DNA from: JAWLCA01 sp050485905
Lineage (GTDB): Bacteria > Pseudomonadota > Alphaproteobacteria > Rhodobacterales > Rhodobacteraceae
Direction of reading: 5' to 3'
Assembly: GCA_050485905.1 (NCBI GenBank)
Contig: JBJHCH010000031.1
Span: 1 to 31,472, forward strand
DNA: 31,472 nt
Every line of letters begins with the position of its first letter. Positions within the stretch are counted from its first letter, which is position 1. The notes under the pieces were generated by a model. It saw nothing but the letters and a program-made list of their open reading frames with translations, ran no database searches and was not told the DNA's origin. Positions 23,698 through 30,555 of the stretch are shown in pieces. A program made the position numbers and the translations under genes.

Positions 23698-23890
23698 AAT
23701 CTCATGTGCTTGAAATCAAAGGATTCTCGAAATTCTGGTAACCTGATCTTAACCGTTGCTCACGCTCGGGGCGGAGGTTTCGGGCGTGGCGGGGGCGGTT
23801 CGAGGGAATGCCCGGTGTCCTCGTTTGGGAAGTCGACGTGGACACTCCACCTATCACCACACAGCGCCACATCTCGTGTGCGGTGTGCTA

Positions 23891-24784
23891 TCACTTGTTC
23901 GTTGAGTACTTAGAAATCACCGCGCCCACGCCAAACATGTCGGCGTCCGCCATGATTGCGGCGAACTGATCCGAGGCAGCAAATTCGTCGAGGTTCTCTT
24001 GCACCCCTTTTTCGATCTTGGCGCGCTGGGTGTCGGACATTTCCGCCATGGCGGCGCTGACGAAGTTGGCCTTCTGACGGAACAGATCAATCAGACCGGC
24101 AGGAAGTACGACCTTGCCCGGTTTTAGCAGCCCGTTCCTGACGCGCAGCTTAGTCCCCTGCCAGCGGTTCGGTCCCTTCTGGATTATCCCGAAGATCATG
24201 AACCGACCCATCTTCGCGAAGGTCATCAGCGACTCGTCCGAGCCGACAATGTCCAAGGTGACAGCGCCGGTCATGAAGCGATTGAAGTTGTTCGGCAGAT
24301 CATCGAATGAGGTCTTCTCTACGAAGTCAAAGATCAGCAAATGCTGCTCGAACTTGTCAGGGTGCGGTACTTTTCCATCTAGGAACGCGCGCCAACGCGC
24401 CCCCGCTTCGTCCATGAGGCGGTTCTGCTCCTCGCTGTAGGTGGTGTCTTGGTTCCTGCCGCGCGCATACTTCAGGACGCGCCACGAAACCGACACCGCG
24501 AACTTGAGCATCCATTCTCGATACGGGATGCGATAGTCGCCACCGTGCCTGGGATGAAACACCTTGGTCGCGAAAGCCGTCTCATACAGCCCGAAGTGAC
24601 CCTCGCAAGTTGTACACAACCAAGGTTGCTTAATGCCGTCTTGAACCCGGACATTCGGCTTGTCCGTGTGGCGTATGTGGCCTTTTCCGGAGCGCCTGCG
24701 TAGCCACCGGAAAACGAAGGCGGGCAGCACATGGCTCTGCATCAACTCGGCCTGTTTGCCGCAGAATGCGCATGTCCCCTCCAC
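23891..24784 (-). CDS. CXXC/SHVLP/CXXC zinc-binding, HNH-like protein, unknown role
   Basis: A 297-residue cytoplasmic protein. The N-terminal 70 residues have C5-x2-C8, S17-H-V-L-P21 and C57-x2-C60-E, the layout of a treble-clef zinc site as in HNH nucleases, where a His-x-x-Pro follows the first CXXC. The aromatic LCTTCEGHFGLYETAF segment follows. The remainder is mainly helical, with no motif I recognise. The start is GTG 24784, supported by AAAGGA (24792-24797, read on the - strand). Third positions are much less GC-rich than in its neighbours, and the gene sits alone between housekeeping genes with about 200 empty bases on each side. This suggests horizontal gain. Proteins with this N-terminus occur singly in many bacteria; a nuclease or defence role is a guess. 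Confidence 0.75.
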   Translation of the reverse strand: MEGTCAFCGKQAELMQSHVLPAFVFRWLRRRSGKGHIRHTDKPNVRVQDGIKQPWLCTTCEGHFGLYETAFATKVFHPRHGGDYRIPYREWMLKFAVSVSWRVLKYARGRNQDTTYSEEQNRLMDEAGARWRAFLDGKVPHPDKFEQHLLIFDFVEKTSFDDLPNNFNRFMTGAVTLDIVGSDESLMTFAKMGRFMIFGIIQKGPNRWQGTKLRVRNGLLKPGKVVLPAGLIDLFRQKANFVSAAMAEMSDTQRAKIEKGVQENLDEFAASDQFAAIMADADMFGVGAVISKYSTNK

Positions 24785-25002
24785 CGATTGGTCCTTTCAC
24801 TCGTTGCCCCTAGAACACTATCCCGTCAGTCACCATGCCACGAGATTGGGGCGACCACATTTTCCCGCCTGCCACAAGTTCTATGCGCAGCAAGCTTCAC
24901 AAAGGCTTCCAAACCGACGGTTGCCACCCCTCTCGGCACTGTCGCCGGCTTCCTCAAGAGAACACCCGAAGAACCGCGTGGCCAATCGCCCCCTTCCACC
25001 CG
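24785..25002. other. AT-richer non-coding flank of the foreign-looking gene
   Basis: These 218 bases separate the HNH-like gene from rlmJ. They hold its ribosome-binding site (24792-24797) and must hold any promoter for it. I see no tRNA, att-like repeat or insertion-sequence end here. The opposite flank (23698-23890) is similar: no ORF with support and no RNA gene. Confidence 0.5.
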
Positions 25003-25776
25003 TCACCCGAACAGCGCCGCCAGCCGCCGGGCCTCTTCCGCCATGCCAAATGGCGCGTTGACCACGAAGACCCCGCTGCCGGTCATGCCGTGGCCGGGCC
25101 GGGCGGGGGGGAAGCGGACCTCGTGGCGCAGCGCGCCGGGGTAGGCGGCGGCGTCGAGCGCGGCCAGCATCGGGGCATGGGCCGTCGAGGTCAGGATCGG
25201 ATACCAGAGCATCAGGATGCCGACGTTCCATTTGCGGTGGATCTGCGCGAGGAACGGCGGGATGGCGGCATAGTCGGCCTTTACCTCATAGCTCGGGTCA
25301 ACCAGCATCAGGCCGCGCCGGGGGGTGGGCGGGGTCACGGCGCGGGCCATGGCAAAGCCGTCCTGCCGGTGGCAGGTGGCGGAATAGGGGGCCATGACGG
25401 GGTCCAGCGCGGCGTATTCCTGCGGGTGCAATTCGGCCAGGTGCATCCGGTCGCCGGGCCGGAGCGACAGGGCGGCGATCAGCGGCGAGCCGGCATAGGC
25501 CGCAGGGCCGTAGTGCCGGGCGGCCTGATCCAGAACGCGGGCATAGGGGTGATCGGCGGCGAAGCGGCTGCGCAGGGCGGCGATGCCCGACGCGGCCTCT
25601 CCGGTCTTTGCGGCCTCTGGCGCGGTCAGGTCATAAAGCCCGCGCCCGGCGTGGGTTTCGATATAGGACAGCGGTTTCGGCTTTTGCGTCAGATAGGCGA
25701 GGGCCCAGGCGAGCAGCGCGTGTTTGTGCACATCGGCCAGGTTTCCAGCGTGATAGGCGTGCTGGTAGGAGAGCAT
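25003..25776 (-). CDS. rlmJ: 23S rRNA (adenine2030-N6)-methyltransferase RlmJ
   Basis: RlmJ methylates A2030 of 23S rRNA. The 257-residue protein begins with the family signature MLSYQHAYHAGNLADVHKHA. It has the SAM-binding stretch IETHAGRGLYDL (39-50) and a catalytic-loop motif DPSYE at 160-164, where E. coli RlmJ has DPPYE. The start at 25776 is four bases after the rppH stop, so both are in one transcript. The C-terminus is normal. The foreign-looking gene lies downstream in the same direction and could receive read-through. Confidence 0.93.
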   Translation of the reverse strand: MLSYQHAYHAGNLADVHKHALLAWALAYLTQKPKPLSYIETHAGRGLYDLTAPEAAKTGEAASGIAALRSRFAADHPYARVLDQAARHYGPAAYAGSPLIAALSLRPGDRMHLAELHPQEYAALDPVMAPYSATCHRQDGFAMARAVTPPTPRRGLMLVDPSYEVKADYAAIPPFLAQIHRKWNVGILMLWYPILTSTAHAPMLAALDAAAYPGALRHEVRFPPARPGHGMTGSGVFVVNAPFGMAEEARRLAALFG

Positions 25777-25780
25777 CGGC

Positions 25781-26263
25781 TCAGGCGAGGTGCGGGCGGA
25801 AGGCGGCGATCACCTGATCATAGACCGCGCGCTTGAACGGCACGATGCTGGCCAGCAGGTCGGCTGCGGGCAGCCAGCGCCATTCGGAAAATTCCGGGTG
25901 GTCGGTGTCGATGCGGATGTCGCTGTCCTGGCCAAGGAAGCGCATCAGGAACCAGCGCTGTTTCTGGCCGCGGTAGCGGCCCTTCCAGACCTTGCCGATC
26001 AGGTGGTCGGGCAGGTCATAGGTCAGCCAGTCCGGGGTTTCGGCGATGACCTGCACCAGATCGGCGGGGACGCCGATCTCTTCCTCCAGTTCGCGCAGGG
26101 CGGCGGCGCGGGGATCTTCGCCCCGGTCGATCCCGCCCTGCGGCATCTGCCAGGCCGCAACCTCGCTGTCGATCCGCTGGCCGGCAAAGATGCGGCCGGC
26201 GGCGTCGATCAGCACCACGCCGACGCAGGCGCGGTAGGGCAGGGCGGCCTGTTCCGGCGTCAT
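25781..26263 (-). CDS. rppH: RNA pyrophosphohydrolase RppH
   Basis: RppH is a Nudix hydrolase that removes pyrophosphate from the 5' end of mRNA and so triggers decay; it also cleaves dinucleoside polyphosphates. The 160-residue protein has a complete Nudix box at 43-65 (G43, E49, R57-E58, E61-E62, G64) and the family N-terminus LPYRACVGVVLID. WQMPQGGIDRGEDP precedes the box as in E. coli RppH. The C-terminal KRAVYDQVIAAF helix is typical. It lies seven bases after ctpA and four before rlmJ. Confidence 0.95.
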   Translation of the reverse strand: MTPEQAALPYRACVGVVLIDAAGRIFAGQRIDSEVAAWQMPQGGIDRGEDPRAAALRELEEEIGVPADLVQVIAETPDWLTYDLPDHLIGKVWKGRYRGQKQRWFLMRFLGQDSDIRIDTDHPEFSEWRWLPAADLLASIVPFKRAVYDQVIAAFRPHLA

Positions 26264-26270
26264 GGCCGGG

Positions 26271-27617
26271 TTACTTCATCGCCGATCCCACCGGGGCCAG
26301 CGCCGACATGCCGCGCAGGATGTCGATGGCATAGGCAAGCTGATAGTCCTCTTCGCGCAGGCGGGCCGCATCCTCGGCCTTCATGCGCTCTGCCTCGAAC
26401 TGCTCACGCTCGGATTCCGACATGCTGTCGTTGCCCAGCGCGCCGCGCAGGTCCGCCTCGGACCGGCTAGGGCGGGCGTTGGCTTCCTCTTCCTCGCCCG
26501 CCGGGCGGCGCGGCGGCTGCTGCACCACGATGTCGGGCGAGACGCCCAGCGCCTGGATCGACCGGCCCGAGGGCGTGTAGTAGCGCGAGGTGGTCAGCCG
26601 CATCGCGCCGTCGCCGCGCAGGGGGATGACGGTCTGGACCGAGCCCTTGCCGAAGCTGCGGGTGCCGATGACGATGGCGCGGCGGTGATCCTGCAGCGCG
26701 CCGGCGACGATTTCCGACGCCGAGGCAGAGCCGCCGTTGATCAGCACCACCATCGGCTTGCCGTCCACCATGTCGCCCGCGGTGGCGTTGAACCGCTCGC
26801 CCTGTTCGGTGTTGCGACCGCGGGTCGAGACGATCTCTCCCTGATCGAGGAAGGCGTCGGTCACGCGGATCGCCTGCGTCAGCAGGCCGCCGGGGTTGTT
26901 GCGCAGATCCAGCACGACGCCGTTCACATTCTCCAGCCCGCCCATCTCGGCGATGGTCGATTCCAGCGATTCGCGCAGGTTGGGGAAGGTCTGATCGTTG
27001 AAGGTGGTGACGCGCAGCACGATGGTGTCGCCCTCGGTCCGGGTGCGGACGGCGGTCAGGCGGATCGTGTCGCGGATGATCGAGACGTCGAAGGGTTCGG
27101 CCCGGCCCTCGCGCACGACGGTGATGAGAATCTCCGACCCGACCGGGCCGCGCATCAGTTCCACCGCCTGATCCAGCGTCAGGCCGAGGACGGATTCGCC
27201 GTCGACATGGGTGATGACATCGCCAGCCTCGATCCCCGCCTGGTCGGCGGGGGTGCCATCCATCGGGGCCACGACTTTCACGAAGCCCTCTTCCTGCGTC
27301 ACCTCGATGCCGAGGCCGCCGAATTCGCCGCGGGTCTGCACCCGCATGTCGGAAAAATCCTTGGGCGCCAGATAGCCGGAATGGGGGTCGAGCGAGGTGA
27401 GCATGCCGTTGATCGCGGCCTCGATCAGGTCGGCCGGTTCCACCTCTTCGACATATTGCCCGCGAATGCGTTCGAAGATGTCGCCGAAGAGGTCGAGCTG
27501 CTGGTAGACCGAGGCGTTGCGGCTCGATTCCTGCGCGAGCAGCGGGCCGGCGACCTGTGTCGTCAGCAGCGCCCCCGCCAGCGTGCCGCCCAGCACGGCC
27601 ATCGCGAATTTCCTCAT
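26271..27617 (-). CDS. ctpA: Carboxyl-terminal processing protease CtpA (S41)
   Basis: This is a periplasmic serine protease that trims proteins from their C-terminus. The 448-residue protein has a signal peptide (MRKFAMAVLGGTLAGALLTT..., probable cut near residue 28), a PDZ domain (about 95-180), and the S41 core with catalytic S299 (GGSASASE) and K324 (SFGKGSVQ). Their 25-residue spacing is as in E. coli Prc. The C-terminal 70 residues are charged, with PRRPAGEEEEANARPSRSEA. The start ATG at 27617 gives the signal peptide; the frame is open to 27689 without support. rppH follows after seven bases. A possible promoter, TTTCGG-N17-TATGAA, lies in the gap upstream. Confidence 0.93.
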   Translation of the reverse strand: MRKFAMAVLGGTLAGALLTTQVAGPLLAQESSRNASVYQQLDLFGDIFERIRGQYVEEVEPADLIEAAINGMLTSLDPHSGYLAPKDFSDMRVQTRGEFGGLGIEVTQEEGFVKVVAPMDGTPADQAGIEAGDVITHVDGESVLGLTLDQAVELMRGPVGSEILITVVREGRAEPFDVSIIRDTIRLTAVRTRTEGDTIVLRVTTFNDQTFPNLRESLESTIAEMGGLENVNGVVLDLRNNPGGLLTQAIRVTDAFLDQGEIVSTRGRNTEQGERFNATAGDMVDGKPMVVLINGGSASASEIVAGALQDHRRAIVIGTRSFGKGSVQTVIPLRGDGAMRLTTSRYYTPSGRSIQALGVSPDIVVQQPPRRPAGEEEEANARPSRSEADLRGALGNDSMSESEREQFEAERMKAEDAARLREEDYQLAYAIDILRGMSALAPVGSAMK

Positions 27618-27800
27618 GGCGTTCTCTTCCCCTTGCTCAACTCCGCCGCGGCCGGGGCCTGCCGGTCGCTTGCGCGGATGGTCCTTCATTCATAGCGCGT
27701 TTCCGGCCGCTCCGAAACCACGCCGATGCCGCCGAAGCAGCGGATTCACGTCAAGACATAGTCGCCAAGTGCTGCCGGAACGTTCACAATCGCGTAGCGT
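27618..27800. other. gpmI-ctpA gap where envC is missing
   Basis: This 183-bp gap has no supported ORF. A hairpin with arms ATCGCGT/ACGCGAT (27789-27795 with 27803-27809) spans the gpmI stop, and CGTTCAC is repeated at 27781 and 27798. In related alphaproteobacteria an EnvC-type M23 peptidase gene usually stands here. Confidence 0.55.
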
Positions 27801-29318
27801 TCACGCGATCAGGCTTCGCCCGGTCATCTCGGCCGGCTGCGGCAGGCCCATCAGCGCCAGCACCGTGGGCGCGAGGTCGGCCAGCCGTCCGTCGCGCAGC
27901 CGCGCGGCCGGCGGCCCGCCGACCAGCACCACAGGCACCGGGTTGGTGGTATGGGCGGTATGCGGCCCGCCCGTGGCAGGGTCGATCATGGTCTCGCAAT
28001 TGCCGTGGTCGGCGGTGACGATCATCGCGCCGCCCGCGGCCTCCAGCGCCGCCAGCGCCGCGCCAAGGCCGCGGTCCACCGCCTGACAGGCGGCGATGGC
28101 GGCGGCCAGATCGCCGGTATGGCCCACCATGTCGGGATTGGCGTAGTTCACGACGATCAGGTCGTAGCCGCGCCCGATGGCGGCGACCAGTTCGCGCGTC
28201 ACCTCATCGGCCGACATCTCGGGCTGCAGGTCATAGGTCGCAACCTTGGGCGAGGGCGCCATGTAGCGGTCCTCTCCCGCCTCTGGCGTCTCTTTTCCGC
28301 CGTTCAGGAAGAAGGTGACATGTGGGTATTTCTCTGTCTCGGCCAGGCGGAACTGGCGCCGGCCGTGGGCGGCGACCCAGGCACCGAGGGTGTTGGCGAT
28401 GTCCTGCTTGGGAAACAGCGTGGTCATGTAGCGGTCATGGGTGGTGGAATAGTCCACCATGCCCAGCATCTGCGCCCAGGCGGGGCGCGGGCCGGCATCG
28501 AAACCGGCGAGGTCCGGATCGCCCAGTGCCGACAGGATCTCTCGCGCCCGGTCGGCGCGGAAGTTCAGGCAGAAGATGCCGTCGCCGTCCTGCGCACCGG
28601 CATAACCGCCGATCACCGTGGGGGCGATGAACTCGTCGGTCTCGCCCCGGCCATGCGCCATGGTCACAGCGGCCGCGGCGGTGTCGGCGGTTTCGCCCCT
28701 GGCCCGCACGATGGCATCAAATGCGCGCTGCACCCGTTCCCAACGATTGTCGCGGTCCATCGCCCAGTAGCGCCCGATCACCGTGGCGATGCGGGCGCCG
28801 TTGGGCAGGCTGGCCGCCAGATCGTCGATATAGCCGGAGGCAGACGTGGGCGGCACATCGCGGCCATCGGTGATGGCATGGACGGCCACCGGCACGCCCG
28901 CCGCCGCCACGGCCGCGACGGCGGCCCTGATGTGATTGATATGCGCATGGACCCCGCCGTCGGAGACGAGGCCGAAGAGATGCGCGGTGCCGCCGGTCTG
29001 CTTCAGCCGGTCGATGAAGGCCAGCAGGCGCGGATTGGCGGCAAAGCTGCCATCCTCCAGCGCCAGGTCGATGGCGCCAAGGTCCATCGCCACCACCCGG
29101 CCTGCGCCGATGTTGGTATGCCCGACCTCGGAATTGCCCATCTGCCCGCTGGGCAGGCCCGCGTCGGGGCCGTGGGTGATCAGCGTGGCGTGCGGGCAAT
29201 CGGCCCAGATCCGGTCGAATGTGGGCGTGTCGGCCAGACGGGGCGCGTTGCCCTCCACTCGGTCGCTCAGCCCCCAGCCATCGAGGATGCAGAGCACAAC
29301 GGGTTTCCTGCCACTCAT
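27801..29318 (-). CDS. gpmI: 2,3-bisphosphoglycerate-independent phosphoglycerate mutase
   Basis: GpmI interconverts 3- and 2-phosphoglycerate with two Mn ions and a phosphoserine intermediate. The 505-residue protein has D13 (LCILDGWG), the catalytic S63 in GQMGNSEVGHTN, ITDGRDVPPTSASGY, MVDYSTTHD, and the metal-binding NYANPDMVGHTGD and TADHGNCE. The length is normal. The start ATG at 29318 has GGAG eight bases upstream; a TTG two codons earlier is less likely. It follows rlmH after 57 bases. Confidence 0.96.
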   Translation of the reverse strand: MSGRKPVVLCILDGWGLSDRVEGNAPRLADTPTFDRIWADCPHATLITHGPDAGLPSGQMGNSEVGHTNIGAGRVVAMDLGAIDLALEDGSFAANPRLLAFIDRLKQTGGTAHLFGLVSDGGVHAHINHIRAAVAAVAAAGVPVAVHAITDGRDVPPTSASGYIDDLAASLPNGARIATVIGRYWAMDRDNRWERVQRAFDAIVRARGETADTAAAAVTMAHGRGETDEFIAPTVIGGYAGAQDGDGIFCLNFRADRAREILSALGDPDLAGFDAGPRPAWAQMLGMVDYSTTHDRYMTTLFPKQDIANTLGAWVAAHGRRQFRLAETEKYPHVTFFLNGGKETPEAGEDRYMAPSPKVATYDLQPEMSADEVTRELVAAIGRGYDLIVVNYANPDMVGHTGDLAAAIAACQAVDRGLGAALAALEAAGGAMIVTADHGNCETMIDPATGGPHTAHTTNPVPVVLVGGPPAARLRDGRLADLAPTVLALMGLPQPAEMTGRSLIA

Positions 29319-29375
29319 TGCCAATCTCCGTGCTGCGGTGCTGTGGTTCTATGCGGCGGCAGGAGCGGCCACAAC

Positions 29376-29843
29376 TCACTCGCGGTGATAGGGGCCGCCG
29401 GAGAGGATCGAGGCGGCGCGATAAAGCTGTTCGGCCAGCATCACCCGCGCCAGCATGTGCGGCCAGACCATCCGGCCCAGCGACAGCCGCGCCGCCGCCC
29501 GTTCGCGCAGGGCCGGGTCCACGCCGTCCGCCCCGCCGATGACAAAGGCTGCCACACCCGCGCCGTCGTCGCGCCAGCGCGCAAGCAGGGCGGCAAAGTC
29601 AGGAGAGGTAAGCTGCTCGCCCCGTTCGTCCAGCACGCAGAGCGTCGCGCCATCGGGCACCGTACGGGCGAGAAGCCCGCCCTCGGCCGCCATGCCGGCA
29701 CCCTTCGCGTCCACCTCCACGACCTCTGCCGGGCCAAGGCCAAGCGCCCGCCCGGTCCGGTCGAACCGTTTCAGGTAGTCGTCAAGCAACGCCTTTTCCG
29801 GCCCGGCGCGCAGCCGGCCGACGGCGCAGATGCGCAGCTTCAT
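29376..29843 (-). CDS. rlmH: 23S rRNA (pseudouridine1915-N3)-methyltransferase RlmH
   Basis: RlmH is a SPOUT-class methyltransferase that modifies pseudouridine 1915 in helix 69 of 23S rRNA on the assembled ribosome. The 155-residue protein has the N-terminal MKLRICAVGRL strand, the knot region CVLDERGEQLTSPDFA and FVIGGADGVDP, and the C-terminal LSLGRMVWPHMLARVMLAEQ and YRAASILSGGPYHRE, which are highly diagnostic. Its start immediately follows the rsfS stop with no gap, the usual rsfS-rlmH pairing. Confidence 0.96.
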   Translation of the reverse strand: MKLRICAVGRLRAGPEKALLDDYLKRFDRTGRALGLGPAEVVEVDAKGAGMAAEGGLLARTVPDGATLCVLDERGEQLTSPDFAALLARWRDDGAGVAAFVIGGADGVDPALRERAAARLSLGRMVWPHMLARVMLAEQLYRAASILSGGPYHRE

Positions 29844-30209
29844 TCAGCGGCGGGCGGTATGGGCCGCGCTGGGCATCCAGATCTTTTCAAGCTGGTAGAA
29901 TTCGCGCACCTCGGGGCGGAAGACATGGACGATCACATCGCCCGCGTCGATCAGCACCCAGTCGCCGGTATCCTTGCCCTCGACCTTGCAGATCAGGCCG
30001 AAGTCCTGCTTCAGCCGGTCCACCAGCTTTTCCGCGATGGCCGCGACCTGCCGCGACGACCTGCCCGAGGCGATGACCATGTGATCGGCCATTTCCGACC
30101 GTCCGCGCAGCGGGATCGCCACAACGTCTTCGGCCTTGTCGTCGTCGAGAGAGGAAAGAATGCGGCCCAGCAGCGTATCGCTGTCGGCCATCTGGCTGGG
30201 CGGGGTCAT
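29844..30209 (-). CDS. rsfS: Ribosome silencing factor RsfS
   Basis: RsfS binds ribosomal protein L14 and blocks subunit joining, lowering translation in starvation. The conserved core runs LLGRILSSLDDDKAEDVVAI, then MVIASGRSSRQVAAIAEKLV, DWVLIDAGDVIVHVFRPEVR and FYQLEKIW. From ATG 30209 the product has 121 residues, fitting the family. This ATG lacks a ribosome-binding site. The only strong one, AAAGGAGG (30269-30276 on the - strand), lies 60 bases upstream beside a small out-of-frame ORF. The rsfS frame itself is open from 30410, but contains no ATG, GTG or TTG at proper distance from that site, only GTC and CTG. So the true start is uncertain (see the small ORF entry). Confidence 0.9.
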   Translation of the reverse strand: MTPPSQMADSDTLLGRILSSLDDDKAEDVVAIPLRGRSEMADHMVIASGRSSRQVAAIAEKLVDRLKQDFGLICKVEGKDTGDWVLIDAGDVIVHVFRPEVREFYQLEKIWMPSAAHTARR

Positions 30210-30265
30210 CGCCGCGCCCGGTGCAGCCGAACCTGCGGCTGCCTGCTGCGTCTGTGACAGGACAT
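30206..30265 (-). CDS. Possible 19-codon leader ORF coupled to rsfS
   Basis: ATG at 30265, three bases after AAAGGAGG, opens a frame of 19 Arg-rich codons (MSCHRRSRQ...) ending in TGA that overlaps the rsfS ATG as ATGA (30206-30209). This would deliver ribosomes to an rsfS start that has no ribosome-binding site of its own. The short spacing is not ideal. The alternative is a non-standard CTG start for rsfS at 8 bases from the site, or a one-base sequence error. Confidence 0.3.
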   Translation of the reverse strand: MSCHRRSRQPQVRLHRARR

Positions 30266-30290
30266 CGTCCTCCTTTGCTGCGTGCCGCCG

Positions 30291-30313
30291 ATACGCCCCG
30301 GCACCGGGCGTAT
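30291..30313 (-). promoter_or_regulatory. 5' hairpin at the start of the rsfS transcript
   Basis: ATACGCCC (30291-30298) and GGGCGTAT (30306-30313) are perfect 8-bp arms around a 7-base loop. The predicted transcription start (about 30311) falls at the edge of the stem, so the mRNA would begin with a hairpin, a known way to slow 5'-end-dependent decay. Confidence 0.5.
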
Positions 30314-30317
30314 GGGA

Positions 30318-30346
30318 AATGTAGCATCGCAAGGGTAAAATCTCAA
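30318..30346 (-). promoter_or_regulatory. Predicted sigma70 promoter of the rsfS-rlmH-gpmI operon
   Basis: On the - strand: TTGAGA (30346-30341), a 17-bp spacer, and TACATT (30323-30318). The -35 box matches consensus at five of six positions. The spacer is AT-rich relative to the surroundings. Confidence 0.6.
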
Positions 30347-30367
30347 TGACGGGGCGGCGCCGGGATG

Positions 30368-30396
30368 TTGCCTGACGGCGCAATCGGGCGTAGAAC
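30368..30396 (+). promoter_or_regulatory. Predicted promoter toward leuC
   Basis: TTGCCT (30368-30373), a 17-bp spacer, and TAGAAC (30391-30396) point toward leuC. The predicted transcript would start near 30403 and give a leader of about 150 bases. It is back to back with the rsfS promoter. Confidence 0.4.
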
Positions 30397-30402
30397 CGCC
30401 GC

Positions 30403-30489
30403 ATGTTCATCTATTTCGACATCGGCGACCGCGCCCGCCTGCGTGAACGCTTCTTCGGCGCGACCCGGTCGGTGCTGGCGCGCACCTGA
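30403..30489 (+). CDS. Possible 28-aa ORF in the leuC leader
   Basis: ATG 30403 to TGA 30487-30489 encodes 28 residues starting MFIYFDIGDRARL. It has no run of Leu codons, so it is not a classic leucine attenuator peptide. There is no ribosome-binding site. Its ATG coincides with the predicted transcription start, which would make it leaderless. It may be a chance frame or a gene remnant. Confidence 0.2.
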   Translation: MFIYFDIGDRARLRERFFGATRSVLART

Positions 30490-30510
30490 CGCTCAGCCCC
30501 GCGTTCGCCC

Positions 30511-30542
30511 GCCAACCGACCCAGCCGCCAACCGACCCAGCC
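30511..30542 (+). repeat. Perfect 16-bp tandem duplication in the leuC leader
   Basis: GCCAACCGACCCAGCC occurs twice with no gap (30511-30526 and 30527-30542). It ends just before the GAAAG ribosome-binding region of leuC. It looks like a recent slippage duplication. It could be neutral, or it could alter leader folding. Confidence 0.85.
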
Positions 30543-30555
30543 GAAAGTGAAAGCC

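Noticed and set aside
23760..23830. A possible tRNA remnant, because of GGTTCGAGG near 23800
   Set aside because: No acceptor stem, anticodon arm or D arm could be laid out around it.
23678..25002. An insertion sequence or prophage fragment
   Set aside because: There is no transposase or integrase frame, no terminal inverted repeats at both ends and no clear target duplication that I can see.
27951..30257. A 768-codon open frame on the plus strand
   Set aside because: It is antisense to gpmI, rlmH and rsfS, which are certain. The composition is rich in Gly, His, Arg and Gln without motifs.
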